Source: Luteimonas sp. FCS-9 (GTDB lineage: Bacteria; Pseudomonadota; Gammaproteobacteria; Xanthomonadales; Xanthomonadaceae). From it: 64,000 nt of DNA. Positions 29,300 to 37,964 of the stretch are shown piece after piece (positions within the stretch are counted from its first letter, which is position 1; every line of letters starts with the position of its first letter). Below the pieces are notes generated by a model. That model ran no database searches and had not been told where the DNA came from. It worked only from the letters and a program-made list of their open reading frames with translations. The DNA is taken from positions 1 to 64,000 of the forward strand of contig NZ_LASZ01000013.1 in NCBI RefSeq assembly GCF_001014645.1, written 5' to 3'. The position numbers and the translations under genes are program-made.

Positions 29300-30822
29300 C
29301 GCGGCGCGCGTTCGCCGACGACGATCGCATCGCCTTCGGCCAGGTTGCCCGAGATCTCGACGCTGCTGCCGTCGCTGGCGCCGATGCGCACCGGCACCGC
29401 CTCGCGCCGACCGTCGACCAGGCGGTAGAGCGTGGTCCGCGTCGCGCCGACCAGCGCCGCCAGCGTCCGGTTCCACTGCGCGCGCTGCGCGTCGTCGAGC
29501 TGCGCCGTGAACCCGGCGAAATCCTGCTGGAAGCGCTCGGTCATGCGCTGTCGGATCTGGGCCTGCATGCTGGGGTCGAGCGCACGCGCGCCGCCGGGCC
29601 CGCCGGGGCCGCCCCCCGGCGCGCCGCCCGCGCCCCGCGCGCCCTGCGCCGGACGCTGCGGCCCGGCCTGCTGGCGCTCGCGCACCGCCGCCAGCGCGGT
29701 GTCGAACGCCGCCCGCTGCGGCGCCGTGAGGTCCATCGCCGCGGCCGCGGCCTCCAGGTCGGCCGCCAGGCCGACGCCGCGCGCGGCGCCCGACGGCGGC
29801 GCCGCCATCGCGATGTCGGCCGCGTCGGCGGGCTTGTAGCGCGTCGCCGCGCTCGACACCTTGAGCACGTTGCGGCGGTTGCTGACCTCGATCTCGGCAT
29901 TGACGGTCAGGCCCGGCAGCAGCGTGCCGTCGCTGTTGTCGACCGTCACCACGACCGGGTAGGTGACGACATTGTTGGTCGTCGTCGCCGACAGGCGGAC
30001 CTGCTCGACCACGCCGCGGAACTGGCGGTCGGGGAACGCGTCGGCGGTGAAGTTCACGGCCTGTCCGGCGCGCACCTGGCCGATGTCCGATTCGTCGACC
30101 GACAGCTCGATGCGCATCTTCGCCAGGTCCTCGGCGATCTGGAACAGCTCGGGCGCAGTCATGCTCGCGGCCACCGTCTGGCCCGGCTCGATCGAGCGCA
30201 GCAGCACGACGCCGTCGACCGGCGAGCGGATCACGGTGCGGTCGAGGTTGACCCGCGTGGTCTGCGTGGCCGCGGTCTGCTGCCGGATCTGCGCCTGCAT
30301 CGAGGCGACCTGCGCGCGCGCCTGGTCCAGCGCGGCCTTGGCCAGGTCGATGTCGCTCTGCGCGACCAGCCGCTGGGTGCCCAGGTCGGCCTTGCGGCGG
30401 TAGTCGAGCTCGGCGTTCTCCAGCGTGGCCTGCGCCTGCGCCAGCGAGGCGCGCGCGGAGGCGATCTGCGCGCTGCCCTGCTCGATCTGCGCCTGGTAGC
30501 TGCTCGGGTCGATGCGGGCGATGACCTGGCCCTTGACGACCTTGTCGTTGAAGTCGGCCAGCACCTCGGTGATCTGCCCGGAGATCTGGCTGCCGACGGT
30601 CACCGTCGAGGTCGCGCTCAGGGTGCCGGTCGCCGAGATCGCGACGCGGATGGCGCCGCGCTCGACCAGTGCGGTGCGGTAGGCCGACTCGGCGCCCTCG
30701 CTGCCGCGCCCGGTCCACCACCACAGGCCCGCGGCGATCGCCGCCGCCACGACGGCGATGGGAACGAAGCGCGTCAGGCCGCGACGACGGGGAGCGGGCT
30801 TGGGCTTGGCACGGGTCGACAT
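29296..30822 (-). CDS. MacA-like periplasmic adaptor (membrane fusion) protein with LTxxQ-like insertion
   Basis: ATG 30822 gives 508 residues: a basic N-terminus, one transmembrane segment (about 18-36), lipoyl half-motifs (TVGSQISGQITEVL and VIRSPVDGVVLLRSIEPG), a coiled-coil hairpin (about 110-195), and beta-barrel and membrane-proximal parts. Between about residues 330 and 460 there is an Ala/Gln-rich insert. It has LTAPQRAAFD at 365, a GGAPGGGPGGPGG linker, and LDDAQRAQW at 442, which resembles Spy/CpxP LTxxQ repeats. Typical MacA proteins are 370-400 residues. It should bridge the permease to a TolC-like channel not present in this window. Confidence 0.9.
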   Translation of the reverse strand: MSTRAKPKPAPRRRGLTRFVPIAVVAAAIAAGLWWWTGRGSEGAESAYRTALVERGAIRVAISATGTLSATSTVTVGSQISGQITEVLADFNDKVVKGQVIARIDPSSYQAQIEQGSAQIASARASLAQAQATLENAELDYRRKADLGTQRLVAQSDIDLAKAALDQARAQVASMQAQIRQQTAATQTTRVNLDRTVIRSPVDGVVLLRSIEPGQTVAASMTAPELFQIAEDLAKMRIELSVDESDIGQVRAGQAVNFTADAFPDRQFRGVVEQVRLSATTTNNVVTYPVVVTVDNSDGTLLPGLTVNAEIEVSNRRNVLKVSSAATRYKPADAADIAMAAPPSGAARGVGLAADLEAAAAAMDLTAPQRAAFDTALAAVRERQQAGPQRPAQGARGAGGAPGGGPGGPGGARALDPSMQAQIRQRMTERFQQDFAGFTAQLDDAQRAQWNRTLAALVGATRTTLYRLVDGRREAVPVRIGASDGSSVEISGNLAEGDAIVVGERAPR

Positions 30823-30928
30823 GCAGGCATCTTCGGTGGGCGGTATGACCGGATAACGCGCCCGGCGCGGCGCAGTTGACCGGACCCGGCGTTTTTTTCG
30901 CATCGTCCCGGCATGACCGGGCCGGCGT

Positions 30929-32245
30929 TCAGTCGGCGGCGGGGCGCGCGAGCTGGATCGTCACCGTCGTCCCCTCGCCGGGCGTGCTGTCCAGGCTCAC
31001 CGGCCAGCCGAAGCGGGTGCCCAGCCGGCGCACGATCGACAGCCCGATGCCCTTGCCCGCCTGGCCGAACGGATCGACCCGGTAGAACGGTTCGTAGACC
31101 CGCTGCAGCACTTCGTGCGACATGCCGATGCCGGTATCGCGCACGACGATGCGGTCGTCGGCGACCACGACCTCGACCTCGCCCTGCTCGGTGAATGCCC
31201 AGGCATTGCGCAGCAGGTGGCCGAGCATCACGCCGAGCACGCGCGGCGGCGCCTCCAGCCGCGGCCGGGCCTGCAGGTCCACCCGCAGCCCCAGGTGCTT
31301 GGACTCGAACATCGGCCGGATCTTCTCGACCTCCTCCTCGACCACCTCGGCGACCTCGAACAGTTCGCTCTGCGGCATCACCCCGCGCTCGCGCGCCAGC
31401 ACCAGCAGCGCGTCGATGACCGCCTCCATCTCCTGACTGGCGCGACGGATGCGCAGCAGCGGACGCTGCTGGTGCGGCGGCGTGGCGGGGTCGGCGGCGA
31501 TCATGTCGCTGGCCACCCGGATCACCGTCAACGGGGTGCGCAGCTCGTGGCTGGCGTCGCGGGTGAACTCGCGCTCGCGGCGCACGAACGAGGCGATGCG
31601 CTCGCCCAGGCCGTGCAGCGCGCTCGACAGCGCCTGCGCCTCGCGGCCGGCGCCCTCGCGCGACTCCAGCGGCGCCGGCGTGCCGTCGTCGTCGCCGGCG
31701 GGATTCCAGCGGCCGACCTCGTCGGCCAACTGGTGGATCGGCAGCACCATGCGCTTGGAGGTGCGGTAGGTCAGCCAGGAGACGACGAAGATCGTGCCGA
31801 CCGTCAGCAGCGCAAGGCCGCCGGCGGCCAGGGCCAGCAGCCGGTCGAACAGTCCCATCGACACCGCCAGGTACAGCGTGCCGGCCTCGCGCCGGTCGAC
31901 CAGCAGCACGCCACCGGTATCCCGTCGCGACGAGAAGCCCTCCGGCGCGTCCTTGAACCAGACCAGGCTGGCGACCGCACGGTCGCCGCTGACGATGCTG
32001 TCCCAGGCGCCACCGCCGCTGGGCACGAAATAGCCCTGCATGTTGGCGCCGAACGGCGGCGGATAGGCCGCGTCGGTGGTGCGCGCGCGCCAGTAGGCGT
32101 CGGCCTCGGCGCGCAGCCACTGGCGCGCGGCGACCTCGCGCCCGACCAGCGCCGCGGCCATGACGCAGACGATCAGCGTCATGCCGGCGACGACCGCCTG
32201 GAACGTGAACGCATCGCGGATGCGGTTGGGTAACCCCTGGGGCAT
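30929..32245 (-). CDS. Membrane sensor histidine kinase
   Basis: The 438-residue kinase has two transmembrane helices (about 15-36 and 136-160) flanking a 100-residue periplasmic sensor. HisKA follows, with phospho-acceptor His233 in RDASHELRTPLTVI, then HATPase_c with an N box (LLRNAWAFTE), G1 (VVRDTGIGM) and G2 (GKGIGLSIVRR). The classical N-box Asn is present. It lies 25 bases after the response regulator stop and just upstream of the exporter operon, so it likely forms the cognate pair and may control that exporter. Confidence 0.93.
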   Translation of the reverse strand: MPQGLPNRIRDAFTFQAVVAGMTLIVCVMAAALVGREVAARQWLRAEADAYWRARTTDAAYPPPFGANMQGYFVPSGGGAWDSIVSGDRAVASLVWFKDAPEGFSSRRDTGGVLLVDRREAGTLYLAVSMGLFDRLLALAAGGLALLTVGTIFVVSWLTYRTSKRMVLPIHQLADEVGRWNPAGDDDGTPAPLESREGAGREAQALSSALHGLGERIASFVRREREFTRDASHELRTPLTVIRVASDMIAADPATPPHQQRPLLRIRRASQEMEAVIDALLVLARERGVMPQSELFEVAEVVEEEVEKIRPMFESKHLGLRVDLQARPRLEAPPRVLGVMLGHLLRNAWAFTEQGEVEVVVADDRIVVRDTGIGMSHEVLQRVYEPFYRVDPFGQAGKGIGLSIVRRLGTRFGWPVSLDSTPGEGTTVTIQLARPAAD

Positions 32246-32270
32246 CGGATCGACCGCCTGGCGTGCCGGC

Positions 32271-32984
32271 TCAGGCCGGCGACTGTTCGATGTCGGCGAT
32301 CCGGTAGCCGGCGCTCTGCACGGTATGCAGCAGCTGCTTGTCGTAGGGCTTGTCGATGATCTTGCGCAGGTTGTACAGGTGGCTGCGCAGGGTGTCGGAG
32401 TCGGGCAGGCTGTTGCCCCAGATCTCGCGCTCGATCTCCTGGCGGTTGACCACGCGCGGCGACTCGCGCATCAGGATCGTCAGCAGCTTCATGCCGATCG
32501 GCGAAAGCTGCAGCTCGGTGCCGCCGCGGGTCGCGCGCATGCTGGCCGGGTCGAGGACCAGGTCGGCCACCTTCAGCACCTCCGATCCGACCTGGCGGCG
32601 CTCGCGACGGATCAGCGCGCGCAGTCGCGCCTCGAGCTCCTGGATCGCGAACGGCTTGGTCAGGTAGTCGTCGGCACCGGAGCTCAGGCCGGTGAGCTTC
32701 TCGTCGAGCGTGTCGCGCGCGGTGAGCATCAGCACGGGGGTCGACTTGCGGGCATCCTCGCGCAGGCGCTTGCAGACCTCGATGCCGTCCAGCCGCGGCA
32801 GCATCAGGTCGAGCACGATGACGTCGTAGCTGTTCTCCGTCGCCAGGCGATACCCGTCCAGACCGTCGGCCGCATAGTCGACCTCGAAACCGCGCCCTTC
32901 CAGATATTCGCCGACCATCTCTGAAATGTTGCGATTGTCCTCGACGATGAGAACGAGACCCCCTGGTTCCTGACCTGCACGCAT
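32271..32984 (-). CDS. OmpR-family response regulator
   Basis: ATG 32984, preceded by GGGAG, gives 237 residues. The receiver domain has the acidic pair in LIVEDNR, phospho-acceptor Asp59 in VLDLMLPRLDG, and the Lys of DDYLTKPF. The C-terminal winged helix includes VVNRQEIEREIWGN and DTLRSHLYNLRKIIDKP. The sequence style is close to the ColR/VgrR regulators of Xanthomonas, but I do not name it. It precedes the histidine kinase gene. Confidence 0.93.
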   Translation of the reverse strand: MRAGQEPGGLVLIVEDNRNISEMVGEYLEGRGFEVDYAADGLDGYRLATENSYDVIVLDLMLPRLDGIEVCKRLREDARKSTPVLMLTARDTLDEKLTGLSSGADDYLTKPFAIQELEARLRALIRRERRQVGSEVLKVADLVLDPASMRATRGGTELQLSPIGMKLLTILMRESPRVVNRQEIEREIWGNSLPDSDTLRSHLYNLRKIIDKPYDKQLLHTVQSAGYRIADIEQSPA

Positions 32985-33010
32985 TGCATGGCTCCCGTGG
33001 CTGGCGCGAA

Positions 33011-33058
33011 TGATTAATCTTTGTGAAATTCGCATGGGACGGGTGCACGCTTCGTGAA
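33011..33058 (-). promoter_or_regulatory. AT-rich control region with direct repeat upstream of the response regulator
   Basis: In very GC-rich surroundings, this stretch carries the palindrome GATTAATC (33012-33019). On the minus strand it also has two near-identical copies, TTCACAAAG (33019-33027) and TTCACGAAG (33050-33058), 31 bases apart, about three helical turns. This is the expected position for autoregulation by an OmpR-type regulator. The assignment is positional only. Confidence 0.35.
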
Positions 33059-33126
33059 GAGCGGCGCCCGGAACCGCGCGCGAGGCGCCTGCGCTACGCT
33101 GCGCGCTTTCCCGCCCGAGCGCCTCC

Positions 33127-33471
33127 ATGCCCGGTTTCGAACGCATCCTCCCTGTGCTGCTGCTGATCGGCTCCAACGTCTTCATGACGTTTGCCTGGTA
33201 CGGCCACCTCAAGTACCGCAGCGCCCCGCTGGCGGCGGTGATCGGGATCAGCTGGGGCATCGCGCTGTTCGAGTACATGCTGATGGTCCCTGCCAACCGC
33301 ATCGGCGCCGCGGTCTATTCGGCGCTGCAGCTCAAGGGCATGCAGGAGGTCATCACGCTGGTGGTGTTCGCCGGGTTCTCGACCTGGTACCTGGGGCAGC
33401 CGCTGAAGTGGAACCACTGGGCAGGCTTCGCCCTCATCGTCGTCGCAGCCTGGCTGATCTTCCTCGACTGA
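33127..33471 (+). CDS. DUF486/DMT-family small membrane protein
   Basis: The 114-residue protein has four hydrophobic helices and matches the DUF486 family of DMT-superfamily proteins: NVFMTFAWYGHLKYR, AVIGISWGIALFEYMLMVPANRIG and the C-terminal AGFALIVVAAWLIFLD. Function is unknown; small dimeric DMT proteins usually export small molecules. A short diverged copy of its 3' end lies 85 bases downstream. Confidence 0.9.
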   Translation: MPGFERILPVLLLIGSNVFMTFAWYGHLKYRSAPLAAVIGISWGIALFEYMLMVPANRIGAAVYSALQLKGMQEVITLVVFAGFSTWYLGQPLKWNHWAGFALIVVAAWLIFLD

Positions 33472-33555
33472 CGCCAGTGGGTGCCATCGGCGTCCGGGCA
33501 TCGCCTGCCACGCGCGCGGCCTCGTTACCCAGCGGCCGAACGGTCCCGCGGGCGG

Positions 33556-33607
33556 GGCCGGCTTCGCCCTGATCGTCGTCGCGGCCTGGCTGATCTTCCT
33601 GGACTGA
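33556..33607 (+). pseudogene. Duplicated 3' fragment of the DUF486 gene
   Basis: This 52-base segment repeats the end of the preceding gene (33421-33471) and encodes the same C-terminal residues AGFALIVVAAWLIFLD and TGA stop. Within the coding match the three differing positions I see (CTC to CTG twice and GCA to GCG) are synonymous. Upstream of it only weak resemblance remains, so it is a remnant of a tandem copy or a recombined tail without a start. Confidence 0.75.
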
Positions 33608-33637
33608 ACCTGCGCGACCGGGACCGCGGACGGCGGA

Positions 33638-33961
33638 TCAGGCGGCCCGCGGCGAGAACATGATGACGGCCATGCCCGCCAGGCACAGCGCCGCGCCGAG
33701 CAGGTCCCAGCGCGTCGGCGCGACCGCGTCCACCCGCCACAGCCAGAGCAGCGCCACTGCGACGTAGACCCCGCCGTAGGCGGCGTACACGCGCCCCGAT
33801 GCGGTCGGATGCAGGCTCAGCAGCCAGACGAACGCGGCCAGTGCGGCGGCGGCGGGCAGCAACAGCCAGGCGCTGCCGTCCTTGCGCAACCACAGGTACG
33901 GCAGGTAGCAGCCGACGATCTCGGCGACGGCGGTGAGCAGGAACAGCAGGAGGGTCTTCAT
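33638..33961 (-). CDS. YnfA/UPF0060 family membrane protein
   Basis: The 107-residue protein has four transmembrane helices and the YnfA family features: [20 protein letters not shown], then [18 protein letters not shown] and [17 protein letters not shown]. YnfA proteins are DMT-type small exporters; E. coli-type members have been linked to multidrug efflux. It lies downstream of mazG on the same strand, separated by a repeat tract. Confidence 0.92.
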   Translation of the reverse strand: MKTLLLFLLTAVAEIVGCYLPYLWLRKDGSAWLLLPAAAALAAFVWLLSLHPTASGRVYAAYGGVYVAVALLWLWRVDAVAPTRWDLLGAALCLAGMAVIMFSPRAA

Positions 33962-34043
33962 GGGACGGGCTTGGGGATTCGGGCTTCGGGATTTGGGTAA
34001 GCCCGGGGCGTCGGGAACGAGCGCCCGCCTCCCGGGCAGGGCG
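33962..34043 (-). repeat. GGGATTCGGG-type repeat tract between mazG and ynfA-like gene
   Basis: On the plus strand the spacer reads GGGGATTCGGGCTTCGGGAT followed by TTGGG, the clearest tandem form of this repeat in the window. It sits between co-directional genes like the other copies. Confidence 0.6.
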
Positions 34044-34889
34044 TCAGCCGGCGGCGTCGGGGCCGGGCCAGTCCTCGCCGCGCTTGACGCGGGCCCAGTA
34101 GGCCTCCTGCACGGCGAGCGGCAGGTCGGCGAACGTGACGTCGTCGGCCTCGGCCAGCGCCTCCATCGCGCGGAACCGGCGCTCGAACTTGTGGTTGGCC
34201 CGGCGCAGCGCGCTGCCGACGTCGACCTTCGCATGGCGCGCCAGGTTGGCCGCGACGAACAGCAGGTCGCCGAGCTCGGCCTCGAGCCGGTCGCGCGCAG
34301 CGGCATCGTCGGGCGCGGCGGCGACCGCATCGAACTCGACGCGCACCTCGTCCAGTTCCTCCTGCAGTTTGTCGAGGACAGGCGCCGGGCCGGGCCAGTC
34401 GAACCCCGTGCGCGCCGCGCGGTTCTGCAGCTTGATCGCGCGCTGCCACTCCGGCAGGCCGCGGGCGATGCCGGCCAGCGCCGAGCGATCGGGATCTCCG
34501 GCCTCGGCGCGCTCGGCCCGCTTGATCGCGTCCCAGTTGCGCGCGACCGCGCCGGCCCCGTCGAGCTGGGCCTGCGCGAACACGTGGGGGTGCCGGCGCA
34601 CCATCTTGCCGACGATCGCGGCGACCACGTCGTCGAACGCGAACGCCCCCTGTTCCTGCGCCATGCGCGCATGGAAGACCACCTGCAGCAGCAGGTCGCC
34701 CAATTCGTCGCACAGGCCCGGCAGGTCGCCGCGGTCGATCGCGTCGGCGACCTCGTAGGCCTCCTCGATCGTGTACGGCGCGATCGTCGAGAAATCCTGC
34801 TGCAGGTCCCAGGGACAGCCGGTCTGCGGATCGCGCAGTCGCGCCATCACCTCGAGCAGCCGCGTCATCCCCGCATTCGTGTCGTGCAT
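34044..34889 (-). CDS. mazG: Nucleoside triphosphate pyrophosphohydrolase MazG
   Basis: MazG hydrolyses (d)NTPs to (d)NMP and pyrophosphate, house-cleaning the nucleotide pool and affecting ppGpp levels. The 281-residue protein has two tandem MazG domains. The first has [12 protein letters not shown] and [15 protein letters not shown]; the second has [18 protein letters not shown]. Acidic metal ligands are intact. [12 protein letters not shown] and [10 protein letters not shown] match the family C-terminus. ATG 34889 starts [19 protein letters not shown] as in relatives. Confidence 0.94.
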   Translation of the reverse strand: MHDTNAGMTRLLEVMARLRDPQTGCPWDLQQDFSTIAPYTIEEAYEVADAIDRGDLPGLCDELGDLLLQVVFHARMAQEQGAFAFDDVVAAIVGKMVRRHPHVFAQAQLDGAGAVARNWDAIKRAERAEAGDPDRSALAGIARGLPEWQRAIKLQNRAARTGFDWPGPAPVLDKLQEELDEVRVEFDAVAAAPDDAAARDRLEAELGDLLFVAANLARHAKVDVGSALRRANHKFERRFRAMEALAEADDVTFADLPLAVQEAYWARVKRGEDWPGPDAAG

Positions 34890-35120
34890 CGCCTGTCCTC
34901 GAAACTGCGCTTCGGCCGCGGCTCTGCGCGGACCAACGCGATTTGGAAAGTGGATCCGGACGCGCCGTCAGCGGCGGTGCGCTGCCTGCCGCCCGGTCGG
35001 CGCGAATCGGGATCGGGGCGCATCCGGTCTTTCCCGGGACCGATCGACGCGGATGATGCGGCCCTCAACGCGTCCGCCGCGGCCTGGTCCGCGTTCATCG
35101 GCGTCGATCCGCGACAGGCA

Positions 35121-35939
35121 TCAGATCCATGTCCGCCACGGCAGGTCGGGGTCGCCGAGCGCGACGAAGTCGCCGTTGCGCAGGGTCTCGCGCCGGTTGT
35201 AGCGGAACGGCCGGCCGTCGGGATCGAACAGCGCGCCGCCGGCCGCCTCCAGGATCGCCTGCCCGGCGGCGGTGTCCCACTCGCAGGTGGGCCCGAAGCG
35301 CGGGTAGACGTCGAGCGCGCCCTCGGCGAGCCGGCAGAACTTCAGCGACGACCCGAGCGGACGCGGCTCGATGTCGCCGAGCCGGGCCAGCAGCGCCGCG
35401 GTGCGCGGATCGCGGTGCGAGCGGCTGGCGGCGACGCGCAATGCCGCGCCGCGGCCGGCGACCGGCCGTGCGCGGATCGCGGTCTCGACGCCGCCGTCGC
35501 GCCGGAACGCGCCGACGCCCGGCATGCCGTACCAGACCGTGCCGGTGACCGGCGCCTGGATCACGCCGAACACCGCGACGCCGTCGTCGTCGATCAGCGC
35601 CAGATTGACGCTGAACTCGCCGTTGCGCTTGACGAACTCCCGGGTGCCGTCGAGCGGATCGACCAGCCACATCCGCGTCCAGGCGCGGCGCTCGGCCGTC
35701 GGCACCGCGTCGGTCGCCTCCTCCGACAGCACCGGGATGCCGGGCGTGAGCCGGCGCAGGCCGTCGACGATGACGTGGTGCGCGGCCAGGTCGGCGGCGG
35801 TCACCGGGCTGGCGTCGGCCTTGGCGACGACCTCGAACGCCTGGGCGTAGACCGCCAGGATCGCCGCTGCCGCATCGTGCGCGATCGCGATCGCGCCCTC
35901 GACGATCGCGGCCTCGACCGGCGCGCGGCCGTCAGCCAC
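35121..35939 (-). CDS. cysQ: 3'(2'),5'-bisphosphate nucleotidase CysQ
   Basis: CysQ removes the 3'-phosphate from PAP(S), relieving product inhibition in sulfate assimilation. The 272-residue protein is an inositol monophosphatase-fold enzyme. Metal motifs are Glu in LSEEATD, DPLDGTREFV, and the C-terminal WDTAAGQAILEAAGG. The start is GTG 35939, eight bases inside the nudE 3' end. The pairing of cysQ with nudE is seen in other gammaproteobacteria. Confidence 0.94.
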   Translation of the reverse strand: MADGRAPVEAAIVEGAIAIAHDAAAAILAVYAQAFEVVAKADASPVTAADLAAHHVIVDGLRRLTPGIPVLSEEATDAVPTAERRAWTRMWLVDPLDGTREFVKRNGEFSVNLALIDDDGVAVFGVIQAPVTGTVWYGMPGVGAFRRDGGVETAIRARPVAGRGAALRVAASRSHRDPRTAALLARLGDIEPRPLGSSLKFCRLAEGALDVYPRFGPTCEWDTAAGQAILEAAGGALFDPDGRPFRYNRRETLRNGDFVALGDPDLPWRTWI

Positions 35940-36483
35940 CGTAGTGGCGCAGCCAGTCGCGGACGATGAACAGCGCGGCGATCGACCGCCCTTCCGAGAA
36001 GTCCTCGCGCAGGATCAGTTCGTGCAGCGCGTCGAGCTTCCACGGCACCACGTCGAGCTCCTCGGGCTCGTCGCCGGGCAGCCGCTCGGGATACAGATCG
36101 CGCGCGAGCACCAGCGTCGCCTGGTGGCTCATGTAGGTCGGCGCCAGCGTCAGGCTGCGCAGCGCGTCGAGCCGGCGGGCGCCGTAGCCGGCCTCCTCCT
36201 TGAGCTCGCGGTCGGCGGCCTGGATCGGCGTCTCGCCGGCGTCGATCCGGCCCTTGACCAAGCCCAGCTCGTAGCGGTGCATGCCGGCGGCGTACTCGCG
36301 CACCAGCAGCACCGTCTCGTCGTCGATCAACGGCACGACGATCACCGCGCCGTGGCCGCGCCCGTGCAGGCGCTCGTAGCGGCGGCGCTCGCCGTTGGAG
36401 AACTCCAGGTCGAGCCGCTCCATGCGGTAGGGACCGGCATCGTGCTCGGTGATCTCGTGGATCGTCGGCAGCGCCCGGCTCAC
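35932..36483 (-). CDS. nudE: ADP compounds hydrolase NudE
   Basis: NudE is a Nudix hydrolase for Ap3A, ADP-ribose and NADH. The 183-residue protein has an intact Nudix box from residue 80 on: G-R-I-D-A-G-E followed by RELKEEAGYGA. The start region ITEHDAGPYRMERLDLEFSNG and the C-terminal EDFSEGRSIAALFIVRDWL match the family. It overlaps the cysQ start by eight bases and is divergent from bioA. Confidence 0.92.
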   Translation of the reverse strand: MSRALPTIHEITEHDAGPYRMERLDLEFSNGERRRYERLHGRGHGAVIVVPLIDDETVLLVREYAAGMHRYELGLVKGRIDAGETPIQAADRELKEEAGYGARRLDALRSLTLAPTYMSHQATLVLARDLYPERLPGDEPEELDVVPWKLDALHELILREDFSEGRSIAALFIVRDWLRHYGG

Positions 36484-36524
36484 GGCCGCGGGCCTCCGCC
36501 TGCACGGAGCCGGCGATGCGGGGC

Positions 36525-36530
36525 GATAAT
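36525..36530 (+). promoter_or_regulatory. Candidate -10 box (GATAAT) directly before bioA
   Basis: GATAAT lies six bases before the bioA ATG, so initiation at the usual distance would start the mRNA at or next to the start codon. No ribosome binding site is seen before the ATG. No clear -35 box is present. Confidence 0.35.
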
Positions 36531-36536
36531 GCGCGG

Positions 36537-37964
36537 ATGACAGGACAGATTCACGATCCGGCCATTCTAGCCGACGGCAACGACTGGCGGACCCGCGACC
36601 TCGCCGCGGTCTGGCACCCGTGCACCCAGATGCGCGAGCATCCCGACACCCAGCCGCTGCTGCCGATCGTGCGCGGCGACGGGGCCTGGCTGGTCGAGGC
36701 CGGCGGCCGGCGCATCCTCGACTCGGGCAGCAGCTGGTGGACCAACCTGCACGGCCATGCCGAGCCGCGCATCGCCGAGGCGATCGCGCGCCAGGCGCGC
36801 ACGCTCGAACAGGTGATCCTGGCCGGCTGCACCCATCCGGCCGCGGTCGAGCTCGCCGAGCGTCTGCTCGCGCTCGCCCCGCGCGAACCCGGGCGCGCGC
36901 CGCTGTCGAAGGTGTTCTACGCCGACAACGGCTCGGCCGGCGTCGAGGTGGCGCTGAAGATGGCGTTCCAGTGGTTCGCCAACCGCGGCGACGAACCGCG
37001 GCGGACCAAGTTTGTCGCGCTGCGCAACGGCTACCACGGCGAGACGCTCGGCGCGCTCGCGGTCGGCGACATTCCGCTGTACCGGCGTGTGTACGCCCCG
37101 CTGCTGTGCGAAGCGGTGTTCGCGCCCTCGCCCGACGCTTTCGACGCGCCCGACGGCCGCAGCCCCGCGGGGCACGCAGAGGACGCGGCCGACGCGCTGG
37201 CGCACCTGCTCGACGCGCACGCCGGCGAGATCTGCGCGCTGATCCTCGAGCCGCTGATCCAGTGCGCGGGCGGCATGCGCATGCACGATCCGGTGTACCT
37301 CAAGCGCGTGCGCGAACTGTGCGACGTGCACGGCATCTTCCTGATCGCCGACGAGATCGCGGTCGGCTTCGGGCGCACCGGCACGTTGTTCGCGTGCGAG
37401 CAGGCGCCCGGCGAGGCCGGCGCGCCCGCCGGCATCCAGCCCGACCTGCTGTGCCTGTCGAAGGGCCTGACCGGCGGCTTCCTGCCGCTGTCGACGGTGC
37501 TGACGACGCAGGCGCTGTACGACGGCTTCCTCGACGCCTCGCGCGAACGCGCGTTCCTGCACTCGCACAGCTACACCGGCAACCCGCTGGCCGGCGCCGC
37601 GGCACTGGCCTCGCTCGACATCTTCGCCGCCGACGACGTGATCGCACGCAACCGCGACACCGCGGCGCGGATGGCGACGCTGGCCGCGCAGATCGGCGCG
37701 CACCGGCATGTCGCCGACACCCGCCGGACCGGCATGGTCGTCGCGTTCGAGCTCACGCGCGACGGCGACCGCACGACACCGTTCGATCCCGCGCTGCGCA
37801 TCGGCCTGCGCGCCTACCGCCACGCGGTCGAACGCGGCGTGCTGTTGCGGCCTCTGGGCGACATCCTCTACTGGATGCCGCCGTACTGCATCGACGAGGC
37901 CCAGCTGGAACTGCTCGCACAGGTCACCGCCGAGGCCATCGAGGTGGCGACGTCGTGCGCGTGA
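36537..37964 (+). CDS. bioA: Adenosylmethionine-8-amino-7-oxononanoate aminotransferase
   Basis: BioA converts KAPA to 7,8-diaminopelargonate in biotin synthesis, using SAM as amino donor and PLP. The 475-residue class III aminotransferase has WHPCTQM near the N-terminus, SSWWTNLHGHAEPRI, NGYHGETLGALAVGD, DEIAVGFGRTGTLFACE, and the PLP-Lys in LCLSKGLTGGF. ATG 36537 is chosen over an ATG seven codons upstream, which lies within the candidate promoter. Confidence 0.95.
   Translation: MTGQIHDPAILADGNDWRTRDLAAVWHPCTQMREHPDTQPLLPIVRGDGAWLVEAGGRRILDSGSSWWTNLHGHAEPRIAEAIARQARTLEQVILAGCTHPAAVELAERLLALAPREPGRAPLSKVFYADNGSAGVEVALKMAFQWFANRGDEPRRTKFVALRNGYHGETLGALAVGDIPLYRRVYAPLLCEAVFAPSPDAFDAPDGRSPAGHAEDAADALAHLLDAHAGEICALILEPLIQCAGGMRMHDPVYLKRVRELCDVHGIFLIADEIAVGFGRTGTLFACEQAPGEAGAPAGIQPDLLCLSKGLTGGFLPLSTVLTTQALYDGFLDASRERAFLHSHSYTGNPLAGAAALASLDIFAADDVIARNRDTAARMATLAAQIGAHRHVADTRRTGMVVAFELTRDGDRTTPFDPALRIGLRAYRHAVERGVLLRPLGDILYWMPPYCIDEAQLELLAQVTAEAIEVATSCA

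Noticed and set aside
28520-30724. A single 734-codon frame suggesting an adaptor-ATPase fusion
   Set aside because: The upstream part is a shadow frame of the adaptor gene; the ATPase starts at 29299 in an ATGA overlap.
34865-35098. A 77-codon minus-strand frame between mazG and cysQ
   Set aside because: No ribosome binding site, unusual composition and overlap with the mazG start; treated as non-coding spacer.
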